DNA of 64,000 nucleotides from Candidatus Zixiibacteriota bacterium (GTDB lineage Bacteria > Zixibacteria > MSB-5A5 > GN15 > FEB-12): assembly GCA_035380245.1 (NCBI GenBank), contig DAOSXA010000001.1:748616-812615 (forward strand), given 5' to 3'. Under the pieces are notes generated by a model. The model saw nothing but the letters and a program-made list of their open reading frames with translations, made no database searches and had not been told where the DNA came from. Below, in pieces: positions 30,701-37,634 of this stretch. A program made the translations under genes and the position numbers. The number at the start of each line of letters is the position of its first letter. Within the stretch, counting starts at the first letter, position 1.

Positions 30701-31370
30701 AGCGAGCGCCAATCGCCGCCAGGACCGGGGCTTGATTCACATCGTTGACTGTAATAGCAACAATCTCATCATCAGTGAGCGAACCATCGCTTGCCGTAAA
30801 CGTCACACTATAAGGACCGGCATCGGTGAAGGTCGGAGTCCAGTCAAAGGTCGCCGTTCCGTCACCGTTATCGGTAAAGCTCGCACCGGTCGGGAGATTC
30901 GTGGCACTCAACGTGGGTGTCGTCCCGTCGGCGTCAGAGGCCGAAACCGTGAAGTTCAGGTTCACGCCCTCATCAGTCGAGCGCGCGCCAATCGCCGCCA
31001 GGACCGGGGCCTGATTCACGTCATTGACCGTAATAATCACTATTTCTGAATCGACATCAGACGTGACAACGTCATTGGCGTAAAAGCGCACTTCGTGATC
31101 GCCGGCATCGGAGAATCCGGGCGTCCAGTCGAACGTCCCGGTGCCGTCACCGTTATCGGTGAAACTTGCACCGGTAGGCAACGTTGATGTCGTAAGAGTC
31201 GGAATGGTTGCATCGGCATCCGAAGCCGACACTCCGAAATTGAGGTTGCTGTTCTCGTTCACTGTCTGCGCTCCGATTGGAGAAAGTTCCGGAGCGGCTG
31301 TTTGCGCCAGCGCCGTTCCGGCCGACAGCAGGAGTAACGCAACGATAAATGTCAGGGTTTTGCTATACAT
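21720..31370 (-). CDS. Giant secreted tandem Ig/cadherin-like repeat protein with C-terminal dockerin
   Basis: 3,216 residues from the ATG at 31370. I chose it over the ATG at 31379 because the GGGAGG site at 31381-31386 is only one base from the latter but ten from the former. Signal peptide MYSKTLTFIVALLLLSAGTALAQ. Then 33 Ig-like repeats of 93-100 residues, each with DNGDGTGTFDWTP, a YxVTFTASDG strand and a linker NDVNQAPVL. The linker resembles the Ca-binding DxNDNAP linker of cadherins. Repeats 2-24 are nearly identical; 25-33 have diverged. The C-terminus is a dockerin pair (GDTDGNLKFTINDVIYLA; DADASGQVDVSDIAYMV). It is probably a long rod-like adhesin or matrix fibre. There is no sorting domain. 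It starts 21 bp after the upstream gene's stop, so the two form one unit. Confidence 0.92.
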   Translation of the reverse strand: MYSKTLTFIVALLLLSAGTALAQTAAPELSPIGAQTVNENSNLNFGVSASDADATIPTLTTSTLPTGASFTDNGDGTGTFDWTPGFSDAGDHEVRFYANDVVTSDVDSEIVIITVNDVNQAPVLAAIGARSTDEGVNLNFTVSASDADGTTPTLSATNLPTGASFTDNGDGTATFDWTPTFTDAGPYSVTFTASDGSLTDDEIVAITVNDVNQAPVLAAIGARSTDEGVNLNFTVSASDADGTTPTLSATNLPTGASFTDNGDGTGTFDWTPTFTDAGPYSVTFTASDGSLTDDEIVAITVNDVNQAPVLAAIGARSTDEGVNLNFTVSASDADGTTPTLSATNLPTGASFTDNGDGTGTFDWTPTFTDAGPYSVTFTASDGSLTDDEIVAITVNDVNQAPVLAAIGARSTDEGVNLNFTVSASDADGTTPTLSATNLPTGASFTDNGDGTGTFDWTPGYTDAGSYDVTFTASDGSLTDDEIVAITVNDVNQAPVLAAIGARSTDEGVNLNFTVSASDADGTTPTLSATNLPTGASFTDNGDGTGTFDWTPTFTDAGPYSVTFTASDGSLTDDEIVAITVNDVNQAPVLAAIGARSTDEGVNLNFTVSASDADGTTPTLSATNLPTGASFTDNGDGTGTFDWTPGYTDAGSYDVTFTASDGSLTDDEIVAITVNDVNQAPVLAAIGAQSTTEDVNLNFNISATDADGTIPSFTADNLPTGATFTDNGDGTATFDWTPGYTDAGSYDVTFTASDGSLTDDEVVTITVNDAGNQAPVLAAIGARSTDEGVNLNFTVSASDADGTTPTLSATNLPTGASFTDNGDGTATFDWTPTFTDAGPYSVTFTASDGSLTDDEIVAITVNDVNQAPVLAAIGARSTDEGVNLNFTVSASDADGTTPTLSATNLPTGASFTDNGDGTGTFDWTPTFTDAGPYSVTFTASDGSLTDDEIVAITVNDVNQAPVLAAIGARSTDEGVNLSFTVSASDADGTTPTLSATNLPTGASFTDNGDGTGTFDWTPTFADAGPYSVTFTASDGSLTDDEVVTITVNDVNQAPVLAAIGAQSTTEDVNLNFNISATDADGTTPSLTADNLPTGATFTDNGDGTGTFDWTPGYTDAGSYDVTFTASDGSLTDDEVVTITVNDAGNQAPVLAAIGAQSVTEAVNLNFNISATDADGTTPSFTADNLPIGATFTDNGDGTGTFDWTPGYTDAGSYDVTFTASDGSLTDDEVVTITVNDAGNQAPVLAAIGAQSTTEDVNLNFNISATDADGTTPSFTADNLPTGATFTDNGDGTGTFDWTPGYTDAGSYDVTFTASDGSLTDDEIVTITVNDAGNQAPVLAAIGAQSTTEDVNLNFNISATDADGTTPSFTADNLPTGATFTDNGDGTGTFDWTPGYTDAGSYDVTFTASDGSLTDDEVVTITVSDAGNQAPVLAAIGAQSTTEDVNLNFNISATDADGTTPSFTADNLPTGATFTDNGDGTGTFDWTPGYTDAGSYDVTFTASDGSLTDDEVVTITVNDAGNQAPVLAAIGAQSITEDVNLNFNISATDADGTTPSFTADNLPTGATFTDNGDGTATFDWTPGYTDAGSYDVTFTASDGSLTDDEIVTITVNDAGNQAPVLAAIGAQSTTEDVNLNFNISATDADGTTPSFTADNLPTGASFTDNGDGTATFDWTPGYTDAGSYDVTFTASDGSLTDDEVVTITVNDAGNQAPVLAAIGAQSTTEDVNLNFNISATDADGTTPSFTADNLPTGATFTDNGDGTGTFDWTPGYTDAGSYDVTFTASDGSLTDDEVVTITVNDAGNQAPVLAAIGAQSTTEDVNLNFNISATDADGTTPSFTADNLPTGASFTDNGDGTGTFDWTPGYTDAGSYDVTFTASDGSLTDDEVVTITVNDAGNQAPVLAAIGAQSTTEDVNLNFNISATDADGTTPSFTADNLPTGATFTDNGDGTGTFDWTPGYTDAGSYDVTFTASDGTATDDEVVTITVNDAGNQAPVLAAIGSQLVVEAINLNFTISATDPDATIPSFTADNLPTGATFTDNGDGTGTFDWTPGYTDAGSYDVTFTASDGSLTDDEVVTITVNDAGNQAPVLAAIGAQSTTEDVNLNFNISATDADGTTPSFTADNLPTGATFTDNGDGTATFDWTPGYTDAGSYDVTFTASDGTATDDEVVTITVNDAGNQVPVLAAIGAQSTTENILLNFAISATDPDATIPTLTATNLPTGATFTDNGDGTGTFDWTPAFGDAGTYNVTFTASDGELTIDEIVEITVLDNQAPVLDEIGSQFVVEGATLSLPTSASDPDGTIPVLTVSALPSGATYTDNGDGTGLFEWITDPTMGGVYTITFYASDGELEDFEDVVISVSESGNHPPTITAIDDTTVFENGTLAVAVTAEDIDADPLALSVSTHLQNYTFVDNGDGTGLLTYTPDYFDAGLDTVKIYATELGSQGLVALEIFSITTVDVNQPPVIDSVGPFTVDVDDVLEFEIVATDSDEDSTAVVFLSIVGSLPTNASFVDNGDNTGSFSFTPEYGQEGDYTITFLAIDQGSPQLSSTRAVDITVNGINIPPVLDSIGTQKLYEGETLLLNLSATDIDGTEPPTFSTDTLYENMSLVDNGDGTAVFTFTPSFLQAGLYSIKFRAFDGHDYDREVVLIQVREAGNQAPYFDQIPAGLQVVEGTVLTDVVYAVDPELGTISISLVDGTVPNNFYLIDNGDGSAGFQFSPDYTQQGVYDIGLEVTDGELSSQSTLSIEVVDAGNQDPVLDPIGDKTVDEHVALTFSITTSDPDGDYPVITSSTLPGTATLVDNGNGTANFAWTPTYDDAGEYPVTFYATDAAEPSDVVSEEITITVVDINRAPWYFMSPFQQDTLQESETLTYEISAWDDDGTLPDIVVTLDGTDTLATNMEFTSTINGTNREGTLTFSPDYTQGDNDPDFYYVRFSVHDEMNYELTRSEVVTFRVYDKNEPPHITVNDPGPITINEGGSVDNLAALAEDNDGTVTLTVDGLPDSNYTLSQPATYALVFNFFPDYNQAGTYQLRYIAVDNDGAADTLFVDIIVLEAGNQSPYWEEYLPSTVTVYVDQTFDTTLVAIDPEGLPVTLTMDVSIPNANFVVTDNTGVFSITADPTQNGESYPVTFTVTDSESATDVMTTTFVVATYLRGDTDGNLKFTINDVIYLAAYMFRQGTAPAPLESADADASGQVDVSDIAYMVNFLYHSGPRPPQ
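24564..31016 (-). repeat. 23 tandem ~280-bp units encoding near-identical Ig-like repeats
   Basis: 6,453 bp inside the giant gene divide into 23 units of 279 or 282 bp. Two subfamilies occur. Type A reads ARSTDEG...LSATN...ends NDV (279 bp). Type B reads AQSTTED...FTADN...ends NDAG (282 bp). Type A units cluster at the N-terminal side (repeats 2-7 and 9-11) and type B at 8 and 12-23, with chimeric units such as repeats 5 and 7 (A front, B-type GYTDAGSYDV back). Confidence 0.95.
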
Positions 31371-31390
31371 TATCCGCATACCTCCCGGAG

Positions 31391-33973
31391 CTACTTAAGC
31401 AGCAACATCTTCTTGGTTTGGCTGTCCTGTCCAACCGTGAGTTTGTACAGGTAGACACCCGAGGCAACCCTTTTCCCGTGGTGATCGGAGCCATCCCAGG
31501 TTACCTGGTGATGTCCTGCCGACATTACCTCGTCTATCAGTGTTTTCACGTTTTGCCCTAATATATTGTAAACATCGAGTTTCACATTACTACCGCCGGA
31601 GGAGCCATCGATCGAGAACTGGATCGTGGTCGTCGGGTTGAACGGATTCGGATAGTTCTGGCTCAACACGAATGAACCCGGCAGAGGAGTGTCGATTCCT
31701 TCGACCTTGACCGCCATTGAATTCGAAGTTGACAGCAACGCCCGATGCAGGGACACCTTGGATAGATCACCCGCTTCGATATCGCTGCGAGCCTTGATCG
31801 GCACCTGAAGCATATTGACCGTTCCCGCACCGATCTGATCATCGACTCGATACGGGTTGGTGAAATAAACCAGCGCTTTCATGACACCGTTGCCGTCATC
31901 GCGAGAAGTAAGAGCCATTCCGGAGATATCATCACTCAACGTGGGCGCTCCGAGTTCTACCGAATAAGGATCATACTGTATCTCCAGCTCCACACCGGCG
32001 ATGTCGGTGGGGAGTTCCGAACGAACGGTCATGACATCCTCGGCGCCGCTGAACATATCGTCGTAATCCAGACTGATCGTGGCAAACTTCGATTCGTCGA
32101 AATATCCCGGAGTCGGCGATACCTCGATATCGTAGATCAGGTTAACCACCGCGACCAGATCGAACACATCGATTTCCGAATCGGTTATGATATCGGCAAT
32201 ATCCATCCTTCGCTCGTTGAAGGTATAATCACCGATGATACAACCGACGATACTGACCAAATCGGCCACGTTAATTCTCGTGTCGAGGTTGACATCGCCG
32301 AAAGCATCAACCTGCAGCAGACCCGAATCGGACACCAACTGCAGCGAAGATGACTGCGGATCAGGGTCAATCGACTCCCAGCCTTCCTCGATATAGACCG
32401 GGTAAAGTCCCGGCAGAGCGTTCTCATCGATCGCTATTTCAAGATTCAAAATATCCGTTCCGTCGGATCCTATCGATTGATTGCCCATCCCGAACGTGAC
32501 AAACCGTACGATCCCGGGATTGGCGCCAATATCCTCATATACCACATATTCGGCAGTATTTTCCGTGACTGAAACGTCGGTTACCTCAAAGTTTTCGGAG
32601 TCGTAGAGAAAATCAAACTGGACACCGTAGACAGTCTGTGAGGTCACCAGGTTGATCGGAAGCGTCAGCCCCTGTTTGCTCGGCACGCCGCCTACCGCCG
32701 CCCCGTACACCGACGAGGTAAAGAGCCGGTCGTACTCCGGTTCATTGACCACGATACTGACCGTTCGACTCGAATACAACCCCCCGGCGTCGGTAGCCTT
32801 GAAACTGGCTGATACATTGCCCGCCTGGGCTATGGTCGGGGTAAAACTGAACACTGAAGATACCGGCGAAGTCCCGGTAACGGTCGTAAAGGTGGCGTTG
32901 GCCGGAAGGCTGGTTGCCTCCAGCGTAATTACGTCGCCGTTGGCATCGGTAGAAGAAACGGTGAACGTCAGCGTCGTTCCGACATCGACCGAATAGGCCG
33001 AGTTCACTGAGATAGTAGGCGCGTTTTCATCACCTCCGCCTCCACCTCCACTGCCTACAGTGAGAATCGTGGTGTCTTCAGCCGTCGCCCATTCGTTACC
33101 GGCAACGATGATGTATTGATAATCACCCTCGGTCGAAGGCGCCTGCACCACTCTCATTCCCGTTACACTGGTGGTGCTGTCGGTAGTAATGTTGGGGCCG
33201 GAAGTCTTGACCCAATCGGCGTTTTGAACCGCCCAGTTCAGCGAGAAAGTATTACTGACCGGAACCGTATCGGGAGAGGCATAATAATCCTCGATAATCG
33301 GTGCCGGGGCCGTATCCACCCGGAAATAACCGTCAATCATCGTCGGGTAATGAACCACCGTCGTCGAATCTGAGGTATTGTTAAAATCCAGACTGACCTC
33401 GGAGCGACGACAGTCGGCATAATGAATTTCGCCCAGCGTATCCAACCAGAACTCGTTGACCTGATGGAACCAGAAAGCGGCCAGATCGTTCTGTTGCATC
33501 GATGCGTTGGAGACGAAAGCCAGACGGAAAACCACTCCGGAGCCGGGATCCATGGTAACGAGATTCTCTCCGAAACCGATATTGAATCCGGCTACGATGG
33601 CGCCGGAGTCGAACGGGTTCTGTGAAATCGCAGCCGAGAAAATATCGTCCTCCAGACCGGACTGGGCATCGGCAAAACGCCCTACCAGTTCATACAGAAC
33701 GTACGTAGGGTCATTCGGATCGAGCGCCGGCGTCATAAGGTCGTCTTCGTAACGAATCAGGGCCTTGAAACCGGACACGATCGAGTCCGAGGCAATCATG
33801 ATCGGCAGCCAAACCGTATCGCCCGGTCGCCCGATAAACGTCTCTACCTTGATTGTGTCCTCAGATGACTCGGTAATGCTATTGCACATCAGGGCGTTGG
33901 AATCGGCCATGACCGCGCCGGCCGCCAAAACCACAAAGATCACCGCTACAAGGGGAATCTTCAGAGATCTCAT
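31391..33973 (-). CDS. Secreted cohesin-like/dockerin protein with C-terminal sorting domain (scaffold-like)
   Basis: 860 residues from the ATG at 33973, which has GGAGG seven bases upstream; a longer frame adds 16 non-signal residues. Signal peptide MRSLKIPLVAVIFVVLAAG. Order of parts: a cohesin-like sandwich (VETFIGRPGDTVWLPIMIAS..., about 35-190); a linker with Gly run; an Ig-like domain (about 315-410); a second cohesin-like module (LPINLVTSQTVYGVQFDFLY...); a dockerin-like pair (GDVNLDTRINVADLVSIV; DIITDSEIDVFDLVAVV); a third cohesin-like module (VRSELPTDIAGVELEIQYD); and a Por/type IX-like sorting domain (QNYPNPFNPTTTIQFS, VYNILGQNVKTL, KKMLLLK). The cohesin calls rest on strand pattern only. 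It is first in a unit with the giant repeat gene. Confidence 0.85.
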   Translation of the reverse strand: MRSLKIPLVAVIFVVLAAGAVMADSNALMCNSITESSEDTIKVETFIGRPGDTVWLPIMIASDSIVSGFKALIRYEDDLMTPALDPNDPTYVLYELVGRFADAQSGLEDDIFSAAISQNPFDSGAIVAGFNIGFGENLVTMDPGSGVVFRLAFVSNASMQQNDLAAFWFHQVNEFWLDTLGEIHYADCRRSEVSLDFNNTSDSTTVVHYPTMIDGYFRVDTAPAPIIEDYYASPDTVPVSNTFSLNWAVQNADWVKTSGPNITTDSTTSVTGMRVVQAPSTEGDYQYIIVAGNEWATAEDTTILTVGSGGGGGGDENAPTISVNSAYSVDVGTTLTFTVSSTDANGDVITLEATSLPANATFTTVTGTSPVSSVFSFTPTIAQAGNVSASFKATDAGGLYSSRTVSIVVNEPEYDRLFTSSVYGAAVGGVPSKQGLTLPINLVTSQTVYGVQFDFLYDSENFEVTDVSVTENTAEYVVYEDIGANPGIVRFVTFGMGNQSIGSDGTDILNLEIAIDENALPGLYPVYIEEGWESIDPDPQSSSLQLVSDSGLLQVDAFGDVNLDTRINVADLVSIVGCIIGDYTFNERRMDIADIITDSEIDVFDLVAVVNLIYDIEVSPTPGYFDESKFATISLDYDDMFSGAEDVMTVRSELPTDIAGVELEIQYDPYSVELGAPTLSDDISGMALTSRDDGNGVMKALVYFTNPYRVDDQIGAGTVNMLQVPIKARSDIEAGDLSKVSLHRALLSTSNSMAVKVEGIDTPLPGSFVLSQNYPNPFNPTTTIQFSIDGSSGGSNVKLDVYNILGQNVKTLIDEVMSAGHHQVTWDGSDHHGKRVASGVYLYKLTVGQDSQTKKMLLLK

Positions 33974-33994
33974 CAATATACCTCCGGAAAACGA

Positions 33995-34021
33995 ATTATA
34001 ATCTGACCCGTTCTGCTCCAA
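33995..34021 (-). promoter_or_regulatory. Possible promoter for the scaffold-like gene
   Basis: Minus-strand consensus TATAAT (33995-34000) with TTGGAG 15 bp upstream (34016-34021). The -10 is perfect but the spacer is short. It would give a leader of about 15-20 nt. Confidence 0.35.
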
Positions 34022-34130
34022 CGGAGCATATCTATTATCACCGACGTTCTCATCCGGAACGCCGCTGGATATATTTCACGACTGTAAGACACCGGGGGCA
34101 GTGCTTTTTTTACCGCCACCTGCGGATGCA

Positions 34131-34204
34131 CTCTCTGGACCAACCGAAACGGTCGAGATATCTCCCTGCTCTGTTTTTGAACAGAGGTTTGTTGGTCTAG
34201 AGAG
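34131..34204. other. Structured 74-nt intergenic element with long closing stem
   Basis: Arms 34131-34144 and 34191-34204 pair over 14 bp. The single non-Watson-Crick position is G-U if read on the plus strand and C-A if read on the minus strand. Inside are three further hairpins: ACCG/CGGT, GAGAT/ATCTC and CTCTGTT/AACAGAG (34170-34187 region). This is a multibranched RNA-like fold. No known family was recognised. It is either a plus-strand small RNA or part of the far upstream leader of the scaffold-like gene. Confidence 0.5.
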
Positions 34205-34675
34205 TTCATGCCACACTGTCTTCGAGCAATAACCGGACCCATTTGCAGACATTTTGTAATTCAAGCCACTTTGTCCAAATCGGGCTGGAATCATCAAAAG
34301 CCGTCGATTATGTTTCCGTCAATTCCTTTTAACGGTATGTAACGCTGGGACTTGAAGTCCCGATGACAAAATCACTTTGCGCTTAGCGGTCGGACGATAA
34401 TTGTCCCCTTGTAGTATCCAGCGCGGCGTATGGCGAAGAAGGTTGTAACTTTTTTGCAGCCGACTTGATCTCTATGCAATTTTGCAACATGTTGCTGTTT
34501 CAGGCTCTCTCAAGATTACAGCTATCATCATAAGATAAAAAAAGATGACCATTTGGCAAGGAGTTTTAGCCCTATCCTTCGTACCCGGTCATCGCTTTTT
34601 ATTCCTGCTATTTTCGCTGTCGGTTCGTTCTGCTCGTTATCGACTTATCTTATGTTTTCTCCTTTTAATAATCCC
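34205..34675. other. Gene-free stretch
   Basis: Contains a 15-bp palindrome GGGACTT-G-AAGTCCC (about 34348-34362) and, near 34480-34500, GCAACATGTTGC followed by TGTTTCAGG. No coding signal. Confidence 0.4.
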
Positions 34676-34700
34676 CCGGAGAGGGATTAACCTCTCCGGA
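34676..34700 (-). terminator. Likely terminator of the 865-residue protein gene
   Basis: Nine-bp stem CCGGAGAGG/CCTCTCCGG with a six-base loop, 26 bp past the stop at 34726. The T tract that follows on the minus strand is poor (GATTATTAAAA). Confidence 0.55.
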
Positions 34701-34725
34701 GTTTATAAGCCTCAATCCAGCTTAA

Positions 34726-37323
34726 TTACTTCAAGAGCACCATCTTCTTGGTGTCGGTGAAGTTGTTGGTCGAGAACTTGTAGAAGTAAACACCACTGGC
34801 TTCGTTGGAAGCATCCCATTCAATGGTGAAGTTACCGGCCTCGGCGGTACCCGCAAAGGTGGCAACCTTCTGACCAGTCACGTTGTAAATGGCCAGTTCA
34901 TACTGACCGGCTTCCTTCATCGAGAAGCCAATCGTGGTGGTCGGGTTGAACGGGTTCGGGTAGTTCTGAGCCAGGCTGAAGCTGGTCGGCATCTGAGTCA
35001 GGTTAGCAACCGAACCGTTAGCCGAAGCCAACTCGATCGACAGGACCTGGCCGTTGACGTCCACGAACTCACCGTTGAAGGTGTTGCCGTTCAGCGAGGA
35101 AACGAGGATGCGGGTGACGTCGCCGTCAGAGGCATACTTCAGTTCCATGTTGTCGGCCAACAGAGTCGGGGTAACATCGCCGGCTACGGTCAGGAAGGCG
35201 CCGCCCATCTCGCGATCGACAGCCACCACACCGTTGTCGATGGTGTAGTTGACATTAACAGTGCTCAGCTTGTCGTAGGGCTCGGCATCGCCAACGATCA
35301 CACGGATCAGGTAGACCAGGTCGGCAACCGACAGAGTCAGACCGTCAGCGTTGACGTCGGTAGCGGCAATCTGACCGTCGATATTGACTTTGAAGACATC
35401 CAGGCCCTGAATGAAGTAGTTGCTGAGAAGAACCGCGTCAGCGATTTCGTTCGACTCACCGTTCAGGTTGATGTCGCCGCGAGCGTCGATGTCGTCGGCA
35501 CAGATGATGTCAATACCACCGTTGTAGAAGTCGATGATCCGCTTCGGATCCGGCTTGCCCTCGACCGGGTTCATGCAGTCGTCCGGGGCACCAAAGTAGC
35601 CGGGGAAGTACGGAGTAGAAGTGACTTCAGTGTACACGTCCGGATCGTAACCACCGTAGTAGTTCCAAACCGAATTCTCAATACCCTGAACAACGCTGTC
35701 CTGAGCGGTCAGCGGGTAGTAAGCCAGGGAGTTGTCGCCGCAATCCATCCAGTAGAACCGGATCGGCACGAACTGACACTCGAAAGTCCGGTCGTTGGTG
35801 ACCAGGAAGTCCAGAGTGAACATGACGGCCGGGAGGCTCGGCTTCAAGCAGGACGGATGGTTGGCGCCATTGTTGGTCTCGGCAATACCGACTACGCGAA
35901 TCATGCCGCTCGGGCAGGCGTTGCCGCAGTTGCCGTCGGGACCGTAGCGATAGCTGAAGTATTCCCAGCCACAGCCACCATCGTAGAACGCAGCACCGGC
36001 CACGGCAGTCTGGAAGGTCAGAGCCGAGGCGTCATAGGCCATCAACAGGTCAAAACCAGCCGGGATCTCGGAACCGGCATTCATGGTAACATCCACGAAA
36101 GCGTGCTGGCCCTGGATTACACCATAAGGATAGTAATCGTCGCCATGGTTCTTCTCGATCATGATCTCGAAGTTGGTTTCACCCTTAACGTCGACATAAG
36201 CCTCACAGGTGGCAGCGTCGACGCCATCGGTGGCTTCAAAGGTCAGAGTGTAAACAACACCAGTGTCAACGATGTTCGGTGTGAAGATAACCGAAGCACC
36301 AGTACCGACAACCGTTCCAACCGGAACCGGGAGGATACCGACAAAGGTGATCGTAACCGGGTCGCAATCGCCATCAGCGGCGGTAACGGCAACGGTCGTA
36401 GCCATGTCAGCACCGGAGAAGTAGGTGGTGCCGCAGCCGCCCGTGAAGGACGGACCGATGTTCGTGAAAGCCAGGTCGTAGGTGCAGTGATTGGCGGTAG
36501 TCGCGTCATGATAAGCATCAGTCACCATAACTTCGACATACAGCGAGGCACCCACGTCGGCCAGCGACGGAGCATAGCTCCAGGCGCCGGAGGCAGCGTT
36601 GATCGTACCAACACCATCAGTGACGGAGAAAGTGAAAGGATCGCTTTCTTCGTCAGTAGCTGTGAAGGTGTAGCTAACCACGGAGCAGTGCGAACCAGTG
36701 TAGGCAGTGCCCGGGCAGTTGGTGAATTCGGGAGGCAGGTTCGGAATCGGGTGAATCGTGTAGCAGTACGGACCATCCCATTCCGGGACGCCGCCCGGAG
36801 CCCACAGCCAGAGACCTGACGGCGGGTAGTACATCGAGTCGAGACACAGGGTTTCACCATCAGTGTCGCAGCCGGTGTAGATGGCGCCGATGATCTCATC
36901 AAAGCCATCAGCAATACCGGGCAATGTCATAACTGAATAGCTGAAGGTAACCTGGTCGTCGCCGGTACCGTCAGAAGAGACGGTGCCAACAGTGTGAACT
37001 AAGTCGAACAAACCGGACAGAAAGCCACCGCCGGTGAGTTCGAGTTCAGCGCCAGTAGCCGGAGTGAAAGAAGCCGGACCATTGACGACAAAACCGTTGG
37101 TCATACCTTTGACATAGTCACCAGTAGCATTGGTGTAGCGGATGAAATAGGTAACATCGCCAGGGGCCAAGTACGTAGCACCAGCAACGCCATATTCTGG
37201 CGGAGTTGAATTGTCAACCCAGGTAGTGGTGATGTGGTCAACAGTTACGGAGCCACCCTGTGCATAGGCCAGCCCAAATGAAAAGGTCAAGACCAAAGCG
37301 ATAAGCAATGGAATGCGTTTCAT
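34726..37323 (-). CDS. Secreted multi-domain protein with cohesin-like, dockerin and C-terminal sorting domains
   Basis: 865 residues. Signal peptide MKRIPLLIALVLTFSFGLAYA. Residues about 22-190 are the same unnamed domain as in the protein at 13897 (CLDSMYYPPSGLWLWAP, WDGPYCYTI). Two Ig-like domains follow (about 195-375, Cys-containing). A cohesin-like domain spans about 380-560 (AFVDVTMNAGSEIPAGFDLLM). Then a dockerin-like pair (GDINLNGESNEIADAVLL; DVNADGLTLSVADLVYLI), a short beta domain and a sorting domain (QNYPNPFNPTTTIGFS, IYNVTGQKVATF, KKMVLLK). The architecture parallels the protein at 31391. An AGGAG site lies six bases before the ATG. Confidence 0.88.
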   Translation of the reverse strand: MKRIPLLIALVLTFSFGLAYAQGGSVTVDHITTTWVDNSTPPEYGVAGATYLAPGDVTYFIRYTNATGDYVKGMTNGFVVNGPASFTPATGAELELTGGGFLSGLFDLVHTVGTVSSDGTGDDQVTFSYSVMTLPGIADGFDEIIGAIYTGCDTDGETLCLDSMYYPPSGLWLWAPGGVPEWDGPYCYTIHPIPNLPPEFTNCPGTAYTGSHCSVVSYTFTATDEESDPFTFSVTDGVGTINAASGAWSYAPSLADVGASLYVEVMVTDAYHDATTANHCTYDLAFTNIGPSFTGGCGTTYFSGADMATTVAVTAADGDCDPVTITFVGILPVPVGTVVGTGASVIFTPNIVDTGVVYTLTFEATDGVDAATCEAYVDVKGETNFEIMIEKNHGDDYYPYGVIQGQHAFVDVTMNAGSEIPAGFDLLMAYDASALTFQTAVAGAAFYDGGCGWEYFSYRYGPDGNCGNACPSGMIRVVGIAETNNGANHPSCLKPSLPAVMFTLDFLVTNDRTFECQFVPIRFYWMDCGDNSLAYYPLTAQDSVVQGIENSVWNYYGGYDPDVYTEVTSTPYFPGYFGAPDDCMNPVEGKPDPKRIIDFYNGGIDIICADDIDARGDINLNGESNEIADAVLLSNYFIQGLDVFKVNIDGQIAATDVNADGLTLSVADLVYLIRVIVGDAEPYDKLSTVNVNYTIDNGVVAVDREMGGAFLTVAGDVTPTLLADNMELKYASDGDVTRILVSSLNGNTFNGEFVDVNGQVLSIELASANGSVANLTQMPTSFSLAQNYPNPFNPTTTIGFSMKEAGQYELAIYNVTGQKVATFAGTAEAGNFTIEWDASNEASGVYFYKFSTNNFTDTKKMVLLK

Positions 37324-37634
37324 TTTAGTCTCCTAATTACTTCGTTAGCAATTGTCTGAGATGTGACATAACGCAAATTCATTTGTTCATCCCCCTCAGG
37401 ATCTCGCATGGTAAGGTTCCCGGAATGAGAGCCAACAAATCCCAGGTCCGCCAGGCGATAATCGAATGAATCTGTGTCAGGTCTTTTCATTTGAGCGCGT
37501 GTTAAAATCCCTCTTTTTTCACGCTCTCCTTTCTTCCGTTTGGGGGTTTACGGTTTTGGTCGCCCCTGGCCTGTGCCGGGGCAACCGTTTCTTTTTATGT
37601 TTATTTTCTTATTTCACAACACCTTAAGTACAAT
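37324..37634 (-). other. Gene-free intergenic region with large hairpin
   Basis: 311 bp between two minus-strand secreted-protein genes. On the minus strand a nine-bp stem GGTTGCCCC/GGGGCGACC (37560-37590 region) with one G-U pair is flanked by further pairing (ACGGTT/AACCGT). The following bases are A-rich, not T-rich, so it is not a simple terminator for the upstream gene. The 19-mer at 37511-37529 recurs exactly at 48315-48333. No convincing promoter. Confidence 0.45.

Noticed and set aside
28591..31014. Several plus-strand ORFs of 62-164 codons, repeatedly starting MKVGVQSK
   Set aside because: They are antisense readings of the same repeat unit in the giant gene and recur at the unit period; no ribosome site or independent signal.
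24564..31016. CRISPR array
   Set aside because: Periodicity is about 280 bp and the whole stretch is one open frame encoding Ig-like domains; no short repeat-spacer pattern.
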